Below are positions 56,900 through 64,000 of a stretch of 64,000 bases of DNA, in pieces. The DNA comes from Burkholderiales bacterium. GTDB taxonomy: Bacteria; Pseudomonadota; Gammaproteobacteria; Burkholderiales; SG8-41. The position numbers and the translations under genes were made by a program. How positions within the stretch are numbered: the first letter of the stretch is position 1; every line of letters begins with the position of its first letter. Below the pieces are notes generated by a model that worked only from the letters and a program-made list of their open reading frames with translations, made no database searches and was not told the origin of the DNA. Where the stretch lies: NCBI GenBank assembly GCA_020854035.1, contig JADZGE010000040.1:1-64000 (forward strand), written 5' to 3'.

Positions 56900-57862
56900 A
56901 TGCGAACCTTGAGGACCCTCGCCGCGCTGCTGCTCGGCGTGATACCGGCACCCGCGGCGTGGGCGCAGGCCTACCCGGCGAAGCCGATCCGCCTGATCAT
57001 TCCCTTCCCCCCGGGCGGGAGCAACGACATCGTGGGCCGCATGGTCGGGGCGCAGCTTGGCCAGCGCCTCGGCCAGCAGGTGATCGTGGACAACCGCGGC
57101 GGCGCCGGCGGCGTGATCGGGACCGAGGCCGCTGCGCGCTCGCAACCCGACGGCTACACGCTGCTCATCGTCTCGATCGCCTACGCCTACAACCCGTCGC
57201 TCTACAAGCTGAATTTCGATCCGGTCAAGTCGCTCGCGGCAATTTCGCTTCTCGGCAGCGGGCCAAACGCCCTCGCGGTGCACCCGAGCCTGCCGGTGAA
57301 ATCGGCGAGGGAACTCATCGCGCTCGCGAAGGCGAAACCCGGAGAGCTCCTCTACGCCTCCGCGGGCGTGGGCACCTTCCAGCACCTCGGCAGCGAACTC
57401 TTCCGGATGATGGCGGGCATCAAGCTCGTCCACGTCCCCTTCAAGGGCGGCGGGCCGGCGACGGTGGACGTGATTTCCGGCAACACGCAGATCTCGATCG
57501 GCTCCCTCATCCAGACGCTGCCGCATATCCGCTCCGGACGGCTGAAGGCGCTCGGCACCGGGGGCGCGAAGCGCGTGGCCGCCCTGCCCGATGTCCCGAC
57601 GATCTCGGAGTCCGGACTCCCCGGCTACGAGGCGAATAACTGGTGGGGCATGATGGCGCCGGCGGGAACGCCCGCCGCGGTGTTGAAGCGCCTGAGCGAG
57701 GAACTCGCCGCCATCGTGAACTCGCCCGAGACGCAGAAGCGCTTTTCGGCCGAGGGCGCGGAATCGCGCAGCATGTCGCCCGAAGCGTTCACGAAGTACA
57801 TCGCCTCCGAAATGACGAAATGGAGCAAGGTCGTGCGGGAAGCGGGCATCAAGGCCGAATAG
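56900..57862 (+). CDS. Bug/TctC-family periplasmic solute-binding protein
   Basis: A 320-aa, fully canonical Bug protein: signal peptide ending 'PAAWAQA', 'YPAKPIRLIIPFPPGGSNDIVGRMVGAQLGQRLGQQVIVDNRGGAGGVIGTEAAARSQPDGYTL', 'LLYASAGVGTFQHLGSELF' and 'KLVHVPFKGGGPATVDVISG'. It is 18 bp after the acyl-CoA synthetase gene with a good GAGGAGG site, so they are cotranscribed, and the ligand may be the acid activated by that enzyme. No TctAB in the same group. Confidence 0.93.
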   Translation: MRTLRTLAALLLGVIPAPAAWAQAYPAKPIRLIIPFPPGGSNDIVGRMVGAQLGQRLGQQVIVDNRGGAGGVIGTEAAARSQPDGYTLLIVSIAYAYNPSLYKLNFDPVKSLAAISLLGSGPNALAVHPSLPVKSARELIALAKAKPGELLYASAGVGTFQHLGSELFRMMAGIKLVHVPFKGGGPATVDVISGNTQISIGSLIQTLPHIRSGRLKALGTGGAKRVAALPDVPTISESGLPGYEANNWWGMMAPAGTPAAVLKRLSEELAAIVNSPETQKRFSAEGAESRSMSPEAFTKYIASEMTKWSKVVREAGIKAE

Positions 57863-57871
57863 GAAAGTCGT

Positions 57872-57899
57872 CAGTGGGCAGTAGTCAGTTTGCGGTCGT
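57872..57899 (+). repeat. Four CAGT-type heptads after the Bug gene
   Basis: CAGTGGG, CAGTAGT, CAGTTTG, CGGTCGT, beginning ten bases after the stop. The first two units nearly equal the 14-bp unit of the array at 46207-46276 read on the minus strand. Confidence 0.65.
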
Positions 57900-57990
57900 C
57901 GGCCGGCGGTGCCGGCCGGCGCCCGGCGCGAATCCACCGGCTGCGGGATACCGCCGACTCGTCACCGACCGTTCACGAAAGGAAAGTCGC

Positions 57991-58374
57991 ATGCCGAATG
58001 AACTCGCAAAGTCGCCGCTGGGTGTGTACATCGAGCACTGCAGGAGGGGGGAGCTTTCCTACCAGGTCGACGAGGACGGGAAACCGGTGTTCTTCCCGCG
58101 CGCCGTCGCGCCGGTGACCGGGGGCCGGCTCGACTGGCGGGTCTCGGCGGGGCTCGGCACGGTCCACGCCACGACCGTCGTCCACGCGAAGGACAGGCAG
58201 CCGTGGAACGTGGCGCTGATCGATCTCGACGAGGGCTTCCGCATGATGAGCCGCGTCGAGGACATCGACCCGATGCAGGTGAAAATCGGCATGCGCGTGA
58301 AGGTGCGCATGCATCCGGGCGACGAGAAGCAGCCGCCCTATCCCGTGTTCGTCGCGGCGGAGGGCGGAAAGTGA
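57991..58374 (+). CDS. DUF35/OB-fold protein without zinc-ribbon cysteines
   Basis: A 127-aa protein of the DUF35 group: 'CRRGELSYQVDEDGKPVFFPRAVAPVTGG' followed by the OB fold 'LGTVHATTVVHAKDRQPWNVALIDLDEGFRMMSRVEDIDPMQVKIGMRVKVR'. The rubredoxin-like Cys pairs normally around 'FPPR..CP.C' are absent. DUF35 proteins form complexes with thiolase-fold enzymes and stabilise their substrate channel. Its TGA overlaps the GTG start of the thiolase-like gene by two bases, so the two are translationally coupled and likely form one complex. ATG 57991 follows AAAGGAAAG. Confidence 0.85.
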   Translation: MPNELAKSPLGVYIEHCRRGELSYQVDEDGKPVFFPRAVAPVTGGRLDWRVSAGLGTVHATTVVHAKDRQPWNVALIDLDEGFRMMSRVEDIDPMQVKIGMRVKVRMHPGDEKQPPYPVFVAAEGGK

Positions 58375-59522
58375 GCCGCAAGAGAGGCGGTGTCGCGGTC
58401 GTCGGGGCCGCGGAATCGGATCTCGGGCTCGTCGCCCCCGAGATGAGCCCGACCGACCTCATGGCGCAGGCGACGGTGCGCGCGCTCGAGGACTGCGGGT
58501 TGAAGCTCGCCGATGTCGACTGCCTGTTCGCCACGCACTCCCAGTCGCGCATGGCGGTGCTCCAGCTCGCCGAGTACCTGCGCATCAAGCCGCGCTGGTT
58601 CGACAGCACCACGATCGGGGGCTCCTCGTTCATGTCGCACCTCGCGCACGCTCAGACCGCGATCGAGAACGGCGACGCCGCCGTGGCGGTGATCGCCTAC
58701 GGCAGCACGCAGCGCTCGATCACTCGCGCCGCCGCGAGCCCCCGCGAGTACCTCCACTACGAGACGCCCTACCGTCCGTTTCTGCCGGCGAGCGCCTACG
58801 CGCTCGCCGCCTCCCGCCACATGCACGAGTACGGCACCACGCGCGAACAGCTCGCCGAGGTCGCCGTCTCGGCGCGCAAGTGGGCGCTGCTGAACCCCGC
58901 GGCGTGGGAGAAGAAGGCGCTCACGGTCGAGGAAGTCCTCAACGCGCGGATGGTAAGCTATCCCTTCACGGTGCGCGATTGCTGTCTCGTCACCGACGGC
59001 GGCGGCGCGATCGTGATCACCTCCGCCGCGCGCGCGAGGTCGCTCGGGAAGAAGGCGGCCTACGTGCTCGGCGCCGGCGAGTCGATCGGCCACGCCACGA
59101 TCTCCAACATGGAGAACCTGACCGTGACGGCGGCCGCGCAGTCCGGGCCGCAGGCGTTCCGGATGGCGGGTCTGAAGCCCGCGGACGTCGACATGCTCTC
59201 GCTCTACGATGCCTTCACGATCAACCCGATCCTCTTCCTCGAGGATCTCGGTTTCTGCCCCAAAGGCGAAGGCGGCCGCTTCGTCTCGGGCGGCGCGATC
59301 GCGCCGGGGGGCAGGCTCCCGGTCAATACGAGCGGCGGCGGTCTCTCCTATTGCCATCCCGGCATGTACGGGCTCCTCGTCATGATCGAGGCGGTGCGGC
59401 AGGTGCGCGGCGAATGCGGGGCGCGGCAGGTGAAGGGGTGCGAGGTCGCTCTTGCGCACGGCAACGGCGGCGTGCTCTCGAGCCAGTGCACCGTGATATT
59501 CGGGAGTGACGCGACCGTGTAG
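58371..59522 (+). CDS. Thiolase-fold protein lacking the nucleophilic Cys (Ltp2-like)
   Basis: A 383-aa thiolase-superfamily protein of the SCP-2/lipid-transfer branch ('VAVVGAAESDLGLVAPEMSPTDLMAQATVRALEDCGL'). In thiolases the active-site cysteine sits in 'VCASG'; here the aligned segment is 'TTIGGSSFMSHLAHAQ', so Cys is replaced. The histidine loop is 'LSYCHPGMYGLLVM' and the late Cys loop is 'ALAHGNGGVLSSQC'. With a DUF35 partner this recalls Ltp2-type retro-aldolases, which also lack the cysteine. A thiolytic role is therefore doubtful. It starts at the GTG overlapping the DUF35 stop. Confidence 0.85.
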   Translation: MSRKRGGVAVVGAAESDLGLVAPEMSPTDLMAQATVRALEDCGLKLADVDCLFATHSQSRMAVLQLAEYLRIKPRWFDSTTIGGSSFMSHLAHAQTAIENGDAAVAVIAYGSTQRSITRAAASPREYLHYETPYRPFLPASAYALAASRHMHEYGTTREQLAEVAVSARKWALLNPAAWEKKALTVEEVLNARMVSYPFTVRDCCLVTDGGGAIVITSAARARSLGKKAAYVLGAGESIGHATISNMENLTVTAAAQSGPQAFRMAGLKPADVDMLSLYDAFTINPILFLEDLGFCPKGEGGRFVSGGAIAPGGRLPVNTSGGGLSYCHPGMYGLLVMIEAVRQVRGECGARQVKGCEVALAHGNGGVLSSQCTVIFGSDATV

Positions 59523-59668
59523 ACCGCGCTCACCGTGCGCCGGCCGCCGGTCCGGGCGCATCCCCGGCCCCCGGTGGCCGACCTTCCCGCAGGACCCGCC
59601 GCCCCGCATCCGGAAGGGGTCGCCGGCCGTATCTGCGCTATCATGAATGCGCAGCGGAGGAAAACGGC

Positions 59669-60238
59669 ATGGAACGACGCGGATGGCTGCGCGGCGCGCT
59701 CGCCACGGTGCTGGGGCCCCTGGTCGCCGGGCGGCCCGGCGCGGCGCGGGCGCAGGTGAAAGACATGAAAGGCATCGAGGCGCTCCAGAAGAACTGGCGG
59801 GCGCTCCTCGCGAACGATGCGAAGGTTGCCGCGCCGGGAGAGCCGTTGAAGCTCTCCACCCAGGAATGGCGCAAACGGCTCTCCCCCGCGGCCTACAACG
59901 TGCTGCGCGAGGAAGGAACGGAGCGCGCCGGCACGAGCCCGCTCAACCAGGAAAAGCGCGAAGGCGTATTCACCTGCGCGGGCTGCGACCTGCCCTTGTT
60001 CACCTCGGCGATGAAGTTCGAAAGCGGCACCGGCTGGCCGAGCTTCTTCACCACCATACCCGGTGCGTTCCGCACGAAGACCGATTACAAGCTCGTGTGG
60101 CCGCGCACCGAGTACGGTTGCGTGCGCTGCGGCGGGCACCACGGGCACGTATTCGACGACGGGCCGCCGCCAACCGGCCAGCGCTGGTGCAATAACGGCG
60201 TCGCGTTGAAGTTCATCCCGAAGACGAAATCCGCGTGA
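59669..60238 (+). CDS. msrB: Exported peptide-methionine (R)-S-oxide reductase
   Basis: A 189-aa MsrB that reduces methionine-R-sulfoxide in proteins. The core begins at 'WRKRLSPAAYNVLREEGTERAGTSPLN' and has 'GVFTCAGCDLPLF' and 'YGCVRCGGHHGHVF' (four zinc cysteines), and the catalytic Cys in 'GQRWCNNGVALKF'. An N-terminal signal-like stretch (MERRGWLRGALATVLGPLVAGRPGAARAQ) with RR suggests export, possibly by Tat. Ribosome-binding site GGAGG lies before ATG 59669. Convincing function and location. Confidence 0.93.
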   Translation: MERRGWLRGALATVLGPLVAGRPGAARAQVKDMKGIEALQKNWRALLANDAKVAAPGEPLKLSTQEWRKRLSPAAYNVLREEGTERAGTSPLNQEKREGVFTCAGCDLPLFTSAMKFESGTGWPSFFTTIPGAFRTKTDYKLVWPRTEYGCVRCGGHHGHVFDDGPPPTGQRWCNNGVALKFIPKTKSA

Positions 60239-60313
60239 CACGCTGATTTCGGCTCTGGAGGAAGGAACGACAGCCCTCCAGTAAGCCGGGCCTGACCCTG
60301 CCGTTATCCTCCG

Positions 60314-60334
60314 ACCGGTCGCCGGACGACCGGT
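60314..60334. terminator. Hairpin downstream of msrB
   Basis: ACCGGTCG (60314-60321) pairs with CGACCGGT (60327-60334) over a 5-base loop, about 75 bp after msrB. No T-run. The rest of 60239-60452 holds nothing recognisable. Confidence 0.35.
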
Positions 60335-60452
60335 TGATTGCGCTTCCCGGAGGCCCACCCAGTCCGGAGTGATCGCCCCGGCGCGGATTCGGTCTCCACG
60401 TTGAAATGGCCAAAGCCGGCCGGCATCCGGGTGCCGAACCGCCTTGGCCTTC

Positions 60453-60481
60453 ACGAAACGGCTTTCGTACGGCACTATTGT
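60453..60481 (+). promoter_or_regulatory. Promoter region of the GNAT gene with an ACGAAA-CGGC-TTTCGT dyad
   Basis: A perfect 6-bp inverted repeat (60453-60458 and 60463-60468) sits just upstream of a TATTGT -10-like box (60476-60481). The dyad would overlap the -35 region and could bind a repressor. Confidence 0.35.
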
Positions 60482-60501
60482 CGCCAGTGAGCCGCCGCCG
60501 C

Positions 60502-60999
60502 ATGCCCAGCCCAACATACAGACTCGGCGTTCCCGCCGATGCCTACGAGATCGCGGTCATGTCGCGCTATCTCATCGAGGTCGGGCTGCGGGGCTGGTCG
60601 TGGCCGCCCGACCGCGTCGCCAAGGCGATCAAGGCGCGGGAGACCTGCGTGCTCGCGGCCGAGGTGAGACCGCACCTGGTCGGCTTCGCGATCATGGAGT
60701 TCGGCGATACCTCGGCGCACCTCAGCCTGTTCGCGGTCAAGCCGTCCCATCAGCGCTGCGGCGTCGGCCGGCACATGATCCACTGGCTCGAGGAATCCGC
60801 CCTCACCGCGGGCATCGCCGCGATCAACCTGGAGTTGCGCGTCAACAACTTCGGGGCGCGCACGTTCTACCGCATGCTGGGCTACAAGGAAGTGAACTAC
60901 ATACCCGGCTACTACCGTGGCGTCGAGACCGCCGTGCGCATGACGCGCGACATCCGCCGCGCGATTCCGTCCGCCATCGGCGAGAAACGCGGCAAGTAG
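60502..60999 (+). CDS. GNAT-family N-acetyltransferase
   Basis: A 165-aa acetyltransferase of the RimI-like group. Strand beta4 and the acetyl-CoA loop are 'LFAVKPSHQRCGVGRHMIHWLEESA' (Q-x-x-G-x-G form appears as Q-R-C-G-V-G), then 'AAINLELRVNNFGARTFYRMLGYKEVNYIPGYY', the usual C-terminal motif. Substrate not predictable: ribosomal protein, antibiotic or small amine are all possible. A GTG at 60487 (five bases after the -10 box) would add five residues and a leaderless start; the ATG is chosen conservatively. Confidence 0.85.
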   Translation: MPSPTYRLGVPADAYEIAVMSRYLIEVGLRGWSWPPDRVAKAIKARETCVLAAEVRPHLVGFAIMEFGDTSAHLSLFAVKPSHQRCGVGRHMIHWLEESALTAGIAAINLELRVNNFGARTFYRMLGYKEVNYIPGYYRGVETAVRMTRDIRRAIPSAIGEKRGK

Positions 61000-61107
61000 G
61001 GCCGGGCGCAACACGCGAACGCGGCCGCCCGGGCGCGCCAGCGCATGCTCCCGAAGGGCAGGCCGGGCCCGTTCGGCGCTGTGAAACCGCCGGTATCCCG
61101 CGCCATA

Positions 61108-61124
61108 TGTCGGAAATCTTTACA
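61108..61124 (-). promoter_or_regulatory. PEP-CTERM upstream motif, copy 2
   Basis: On the minus strand TGTAAAGATTTCCGACA, agreeing at 14 of 17 positions with the copy at 61239-61255, in inverted orientation. Confidence 0.5.
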
Positions 61125-61238
61125 ATCCGGCGCGCCCCCGCGTCGCGGGCAGAACCGAACTCCTTGATTTTCATGTACTTGTGGCGTCGGGTACGTGTCT
61201 TGCTTTTTCGTGGAGCATCCAGTTGGTTGCGGCGTGTC

Positions 61239-61255
61239 CGTAAAGTTTTCTGACA
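61239..61255 (+). promoter_or_regulatory. PEP-CTERM upstream motif, copy 3
   Basis: CGTAAAGTTTTCTGACA, 58 bp before the PEP-CTERM start. It lies inside a CGTGTC...GACACG dyad (61233-61257). Confidence 0.5.
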
Positions 61256-61313
61256 CGGACCGGGCGGGGGGCTTTCCGGGCGGCTGGCGGCTTGCGTAAC
61301 GCATGAGGGCGAC

Positions 61314-62021
61314 ATGAAGGCATTTCTGAGGGGAACGATGGTGGCCGCGGCGCTCGCTGTCGGCTCGACGAGCGGCGCGGCACCGCTCCTTGTATCCGCG
61401 AACCGCCACGTCACGATAGGGGACACCGCCGGCTTCATCGTGAGCCCGCCGAATACCGGCGAGGGGCTGTTTTCCGAATTGGTGAGCCACACGCTGGGCG
61501 GCGAGACCGTTTCGGCCAGCCAGACGACCTTCATCGGCACGGCCGGCGGACTTTTCAATGGGCGGGGCAGCGCATTGGTAGGCTTCAGCGTCCTCATGTC
61601 GGAGGGCATCTACGCCAACTCGTTCTTCGATGTCTTCTTCGATATCACGATCGCGCACGCCTACACGTTGCAGGGGCTGCTCGACGCGAATGTCGACGGC
61701 GGCTCCGGCCGCGCGGAGTTCTACCTCGACGGGCCCACTGCTCTCGCTTTCGCCGCGACGAACGGCCCGACGCAGATGAATGACGCCGGCGCTCTCGCCC
61801 CCGGGAGCTATCACCTGCTGGTGTCCGCCGCGATGGACAATGGACGCGATTTCACCAGCGGCGCTTACATGGGGGGGAACGCCGACTTCTTCTTCGACCT
61901 GAGACTCACTCCCGCGGCGGCGCCGGAACCGGCGACACTCGCGCTCCTCGCACTTGCGCTCCTCGGGCTCGCCGCGGCGAGCCACTCTCGCGAACCACGC
62001 GCCCCACGCCCCGGGGCGTAG
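61314..62021 (+). CDS. PEP-CTERM sorted surface protein
   Basis: A 235-aa exported protein with a signal peptide (MKAFLRGTMVAAALAVGSTSGAA) and a C-terminal exosortase tag 'APEPATLALLALALLGLAAA' followed by basic residues. The centre is a Gly/Ser/Phe-rich beta-type domain with no known enzymatic motif ('TAGFIVSPPNTGEGLFSE', 'FFDVFFDITIAHAYTLQG'). It lacks lysine almost entirely, as usual. It is separate from the other PEP-CTERM gene at 24787 but shares its upstream motif. ATG 61314 is the only start giving a signal peptide. Confidence 0.88.
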   Translation: MKAFLRGTMVAAALAVGSTSGAAPLLVSANRHVTIGDTAGFIVSPPNTGEGLFSELVSHTLGGETVSASQTTFIGTAGGLFNGRGSALVGFSVLMSEGIYANSFFDVFFDITIAHAYTLQGLLDANVDGGSGRAEFYLDGPTALAFAATNGPTQMNDAGALAPGSYHLLVSAAMDNGRDFTSGAYMGGNADFFFDLRLTPAAAPEPATLALLALALLGLAAASHSREPRAPRPGA

Positions 62022-62043
62022 CCGGCCGCGGCGCGCTCCCGCG

Positions 62044-62072
62044 AAAAGGCCCGCGAATCGCGGGCCTTTTTT
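62044..62072. terminator. Bidirectional intrinsic terminator
   Basis: AAAA-GGCCCGCG (62044-62055), loop AAT, CGCGGGCC (62059-62066) and six T (62067-62072); A-run and T-run on either side make it work in both directions. It lies between the convergent PEP-CTERM and aconitase genes and is the clearest terminator in the window. Confidence 0.95.
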
Positions 62073-62090
62073 CCGCTCCTTCCGTCTTCG

Positions 62091-64000
62091 CTACTTTTTC
62101 GCCGCCTTCTTTTTCGCCGCCTTCTTTTTCGGCGGAACCTTCTTCTTCACCGCGGCCTTGCCCTTTGCGGGCTTCTTCATCGCGGCCGCCTTCTTCTTCG
62201 CAGCGGGCTTTTTCTTCGGCGCAGGCTGCTTCCTCGCAGCCGCCTTCGTCGTAACGGGCTTCCGCGCAGCGGCCTTCGCCTTCGCCGCCGGCTTCGCGCC
62301 GCCGCCGTGGAAGAGGTTCAGCGCCGAGCCCTTGCGGAACCACTCGAGCTGCGGCCCGCTGAAGGTGTGGTTGAGTTTCAGCGTCTCGCTCGTGCCGTCG
62401 GCGTGCCTGACGATGCACTCGACGGGCTTGCCCGCCGCGAGGTTCTTCAGCCCGACGAGGCTCAGCCGGTCCTCCTCGCGGATCCGGTCGTAATCGCCCG
62501 GGTTCTGGAAGGTGAGCGCAAGGAGACCCTGTTTCTTCAGGTTCGACTCGTGGATGCGGGCGAAGCTCCGCACGATGACCGCCGCGCCGCCGAGGAGCCG
62601 CGGCGAGAGCGCCGCGTGCTCGCGGCTCGATCCCTCGCCGTAGTTGGCGTCGCCGACGATCACCCACTTCACGCCCTTCGCCTTGTAGTCGCGCGCGACT
62701 TTCGACACCATCTCGCCCGTCGCGCCGGTCAGCACGTTCTTCACCTTGCCGGCCTCCCCGGTGTAGGCGTTGATCGCGCCCATGCACATGTTGTCGCTGA
62801 ACTTGTCGAGGTGCCCGCGGAAACGCAGCCACGGCCCGGCCGGCGAGATGTGGTCGGTCGTGGTCTTGCCCTTGGTCTTGATGAGCACCGGCATGTCGAG
62901 GAAGTCCCGGCCGTCCCACGCCGGCCATGGGTGCATGAGCTGAAGCCGCGTGCTGCCGGGCGCGACTGAGAGCGTCACCTTGCTGCCGTCCGCCGGGGGC
63001 GCGATGTAGTTGGCATTGCCCTTGTCGAAATCGCGAGCCGGCACTTCCGGCGCGGTGCGGGGCGGATTGAACCTGAAAGGCTGGCCACCGGCGCCCGTCA
63101 GGGTGTCGGTCAGCGGGTTGAAGGAGAGCTTCCCGCCGATCGCGAGCGCGGTCACGATCTCCGGGCTGCCGATGAAGTTCATCGTGGTCGGCTGGCCGTC
63201 GTTTCGCGCCGGGAAGTTGCGGTTGTACGAGGTGACGATGGTGTTGGGCACCGCGGCGACGTCCTTCGCCCGGCGCCACTGCCCGATGCAGGGCCCGCAC
63301 GCGTTCGCGAGCACCGTCGCGTTGATGTCCTTCAACGAACGCATCTGGCCGTCGCGCTCGATCGTCGCCCGCACCTGCTCGGAGCCGGGTGTCACGAGGA
63401 ACGGCACGGCGGCCTTGACACCGTGCGCCCTCGCCTGCTCCGCGACGTCCGCCGCGCGGCTCATGTCCTCGTACGAAGAGTTGGTGCAGCTGCCGATGAG
63501 CGCGCTGGAAATGGCGTCCACGAACTTGTTGGCCGGATCGCGCACCTCGGCGGCGAGGCGCGAGATCGGGCGCGCGCGGTCAGGCGAATGCGGCCCGACG
63601 ATGTGCGGCTCGAGCGTGGAGAGATCGAGGCGCACGACGCGGTCGTAGTATTTCTCGGGATTCGCTTCCACTTCCGGGTCCGGCTGCAGGAGGTCGAGAT
63701 TCTTCTCCATCGGCGCGACGAGCCCGGCGCGGCCGGTCGCGCGCAGGTACTTCGCCATGTGCTCGTCGGCCGGGAACATCGAGGTGGTGGCCCCGATTTC
63801 CGCGCCCATGTTGGTGATGGTGGCCTTGCCCGTGGCGCTGATGGTGCGCGCGCCGGGGCCGATGTATTCGACGATCGCGTTGGTGCCGCCGGAGACGGTC
63901 AACTGCCCCGCGACGTAGAGGATCACGTCCTTCGGCGCGGTCCAGCCGGAGAGCTTGCCCGTGAGGTAGACGGCGATGTGCTTCGGGTAGAGGAGCTCCC
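62091..64000 (-). CDS. Aconitate hydratase with a lysine-rich H1-like C-terminal tail, 5' truncated
   Basis: Mitochondrial-type aconitase, citrate to isocitrate; the start lies beyond the window end, and the frame is open through base 64000. Iron-sulfur ligands appear in 'ALIGSCTNSSYEDM' and 'ANACGPCIGQW'; 'GDANYGEGSSREHAAL' is the C-terminal swivelling-domain motif. The core ends normally at 'HTFSGPQLEWFRKGSALNLFHGGG'. A further 68 residues follow, with 27 Lys, 2 Arg, many Ala and Pro and no acidic residue, in K-K-K-A-A-K-K-K-type periods like histone H1 or AlgP tails. The tail is in frame, encoded by 62094-62297, and ends at a stop 19 bp before the terminator. Binding of nucleic acid by this tail is a plausible inference. 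Confidence 0.92.
   Translation of the reverse strand, partial: ELLYPKHIAVYLTGKLSGWTAPKDVILYVAGQLTVSGGTNAIVEYIGPGARTISATGKATITNMGAEIGATTSMFPADEHMAKYLRATGRAGLVAPMEKNLDLLQPDPEVEANPEKYYDRVVRLDLSTLEPHIVGPHSPDRARPISRLAAEVRDPANKFVDAISSALIGSCTNSSYEDMSRAADVAEQARAHGVKAAVPFLVTPGSEQVRATIERDGQMRSLKDINATVLANACGPCIGQWRRAKDVAAVPNTIVTSYNRNFPARNDGQPTTMNFIGSPEIVTALAIGGKLSFNPLTDTLTGAGGQPFRFNPPRTAPEVPARDFDKGNANYIAPPADGSKVTLSVAPGSTRLQLMHPWPAWDGRDFLDMPVLIKTKGKTTTDHISPAGPWLRFRGHLDKFSDNMCMGAINAYTGEAGKVKNVLTGATGEMVSKVARDYKAKGVKWVIVGDANYGEGSSREHAALSPRLLGGAAVIVRSFARIHESNLKKQGLLALTFQNPGDYDRIREEDRLSLVGLKNLAAGKPVECIVRHADGTSETLKLNHTFSGPQLEWFRKGSALNLFHGGGAKPAAKAKAAARKPVTTKAAARKQPAPKKKPAAKKKAAAMKKPAKGKAAVKKKVPPKKKAAKKKAAKK

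Larger units (their letters stand above)
61000..61313. other. 314-bp non-coding region upstream of the second PEP-CTERM gene
   Basis: No gene is supported. The region turns AT-richer towards 61160-61260 and contains two inversely oriented copies of a 17-bp motif (61108-61124 and 61239-61255). It presumably holds the promoter of the PEP-CTERM gene. Confidence 0.6.

Noticed and set aside
62094-62297. Lys-rich tail as a frameshift artefact
   Set aside because: The frame is continuous with the conserved aconitase core, ends at a stop near an intrinsic terminator and has a regular KxxAK pattern, so it was kept as real.
61954-62493. Phe/Ala-rich plus-strand ORF resembling a membrane protein
   Set aside because: It is the antisense of the Lys/Ala tail codons of the aconitase; the F-F-A-A pattern is produced by AAG/GCG complements.

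Overview
The window reads as chromosomal DNA of a high-GC betaproteobacterium, most likely in or near the Burkholderiales. This is an inference from gene content. There are six Bug/TctC periplasmic binding proteins, a GlcDEF glycolate oxidase, a TctAB transporter, two PEP-CTERM surface proteins, a GspE-type ATPase and a C13-type membrane peptidase. No rRNA, tRNA, CRISPR array, insertion sequence or phage gene was seen. Nearly every long antisense ORF is a GC-driven shadow.

Region by region. 1-6.6 kb (+): the end of a 2-oxoacid:ferredoxin oxidoreductase (korAB), a small secreted protein on the minus strand, a GspE/PilB-type ATPase, an EamA exporter and amtB. 6.9-12.8 kb (-): a run of MobA-like nucleotidyltransferase, membrane-anchored C13 peptidase, MoxR AAA+ ATPase, a sensor diguanylate cyclase and a VWA protein. 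The cyclase overlaps moxR by ATGA and separates the two usual partners. 12.9-20.7 kb (+): hyi, glxR, two unusual Bug proteins, two cupin proteins and tctBA, a carboxylate uptake and catabolism locus linked to glyoxylate/tartronate semialdehyde chemistry. 20.8-32.6 kb: a cupin, a FadJ-like fusion enzyme, a Gfo/Idh/MocA oxidoreductase, a PEP-CTERM protein, then a minus-strand run of amidohydrolase, Bug, M24 protein, ThDP enzyme and a CinA-like protein. 32.8-44.2 kb (mostly +): a secreted beta-propeller, prfC, an MFS transporter, glcD-glcE-(nuclease-like gene)-glcF, an internally deleted ybaN and an orphan DNA methyltransferase. 44.4-53.5 kb (-): an accessory-looking island of two ThDP enzymes, two Bug proteins, two cupins and two SMP-30 lactonase-like proteins. 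53.8-59.5 kb (+): an alpha/beta hydrolase, an ADP-forming acyl-CoA synthetase, a Bug protein, and a DUF35/thiolase-fold pair. 59.7-64 kb: msrB, a GNAT acetyltransferase, a second PEP-CTERM protein and, convergent across a clear terminator, an aconitase truncated by the window end.

The main theme is import and oxidation of organic acids: Bug proteins for capture, TctAB for transport, ThDP enzymes, CoA ligase, beta-oxidation and thiolase-fold enzymes for processing, and glycolate oxidase and aconitase feeding central metabolism.

The observations most worth following are: (i) an aconitase carrying a 68-residue lysine/alanine-rich histone-H1-like tail; (ii) a family of heptanucleotide-periodic intergenic repeats at eight or more places, concentrated in the Bug/ThDP/cupin loci; (iii) two identically built direct repeats just before the orphan methyltransferase gene; (iv) a 17-bp motif shared by the upstream regions of both PEP-CTERM genes; (v) a PD-(D/E)XK-like gene inside glcDEF; and (vi) several enzymes whose catalytic residues are missing.
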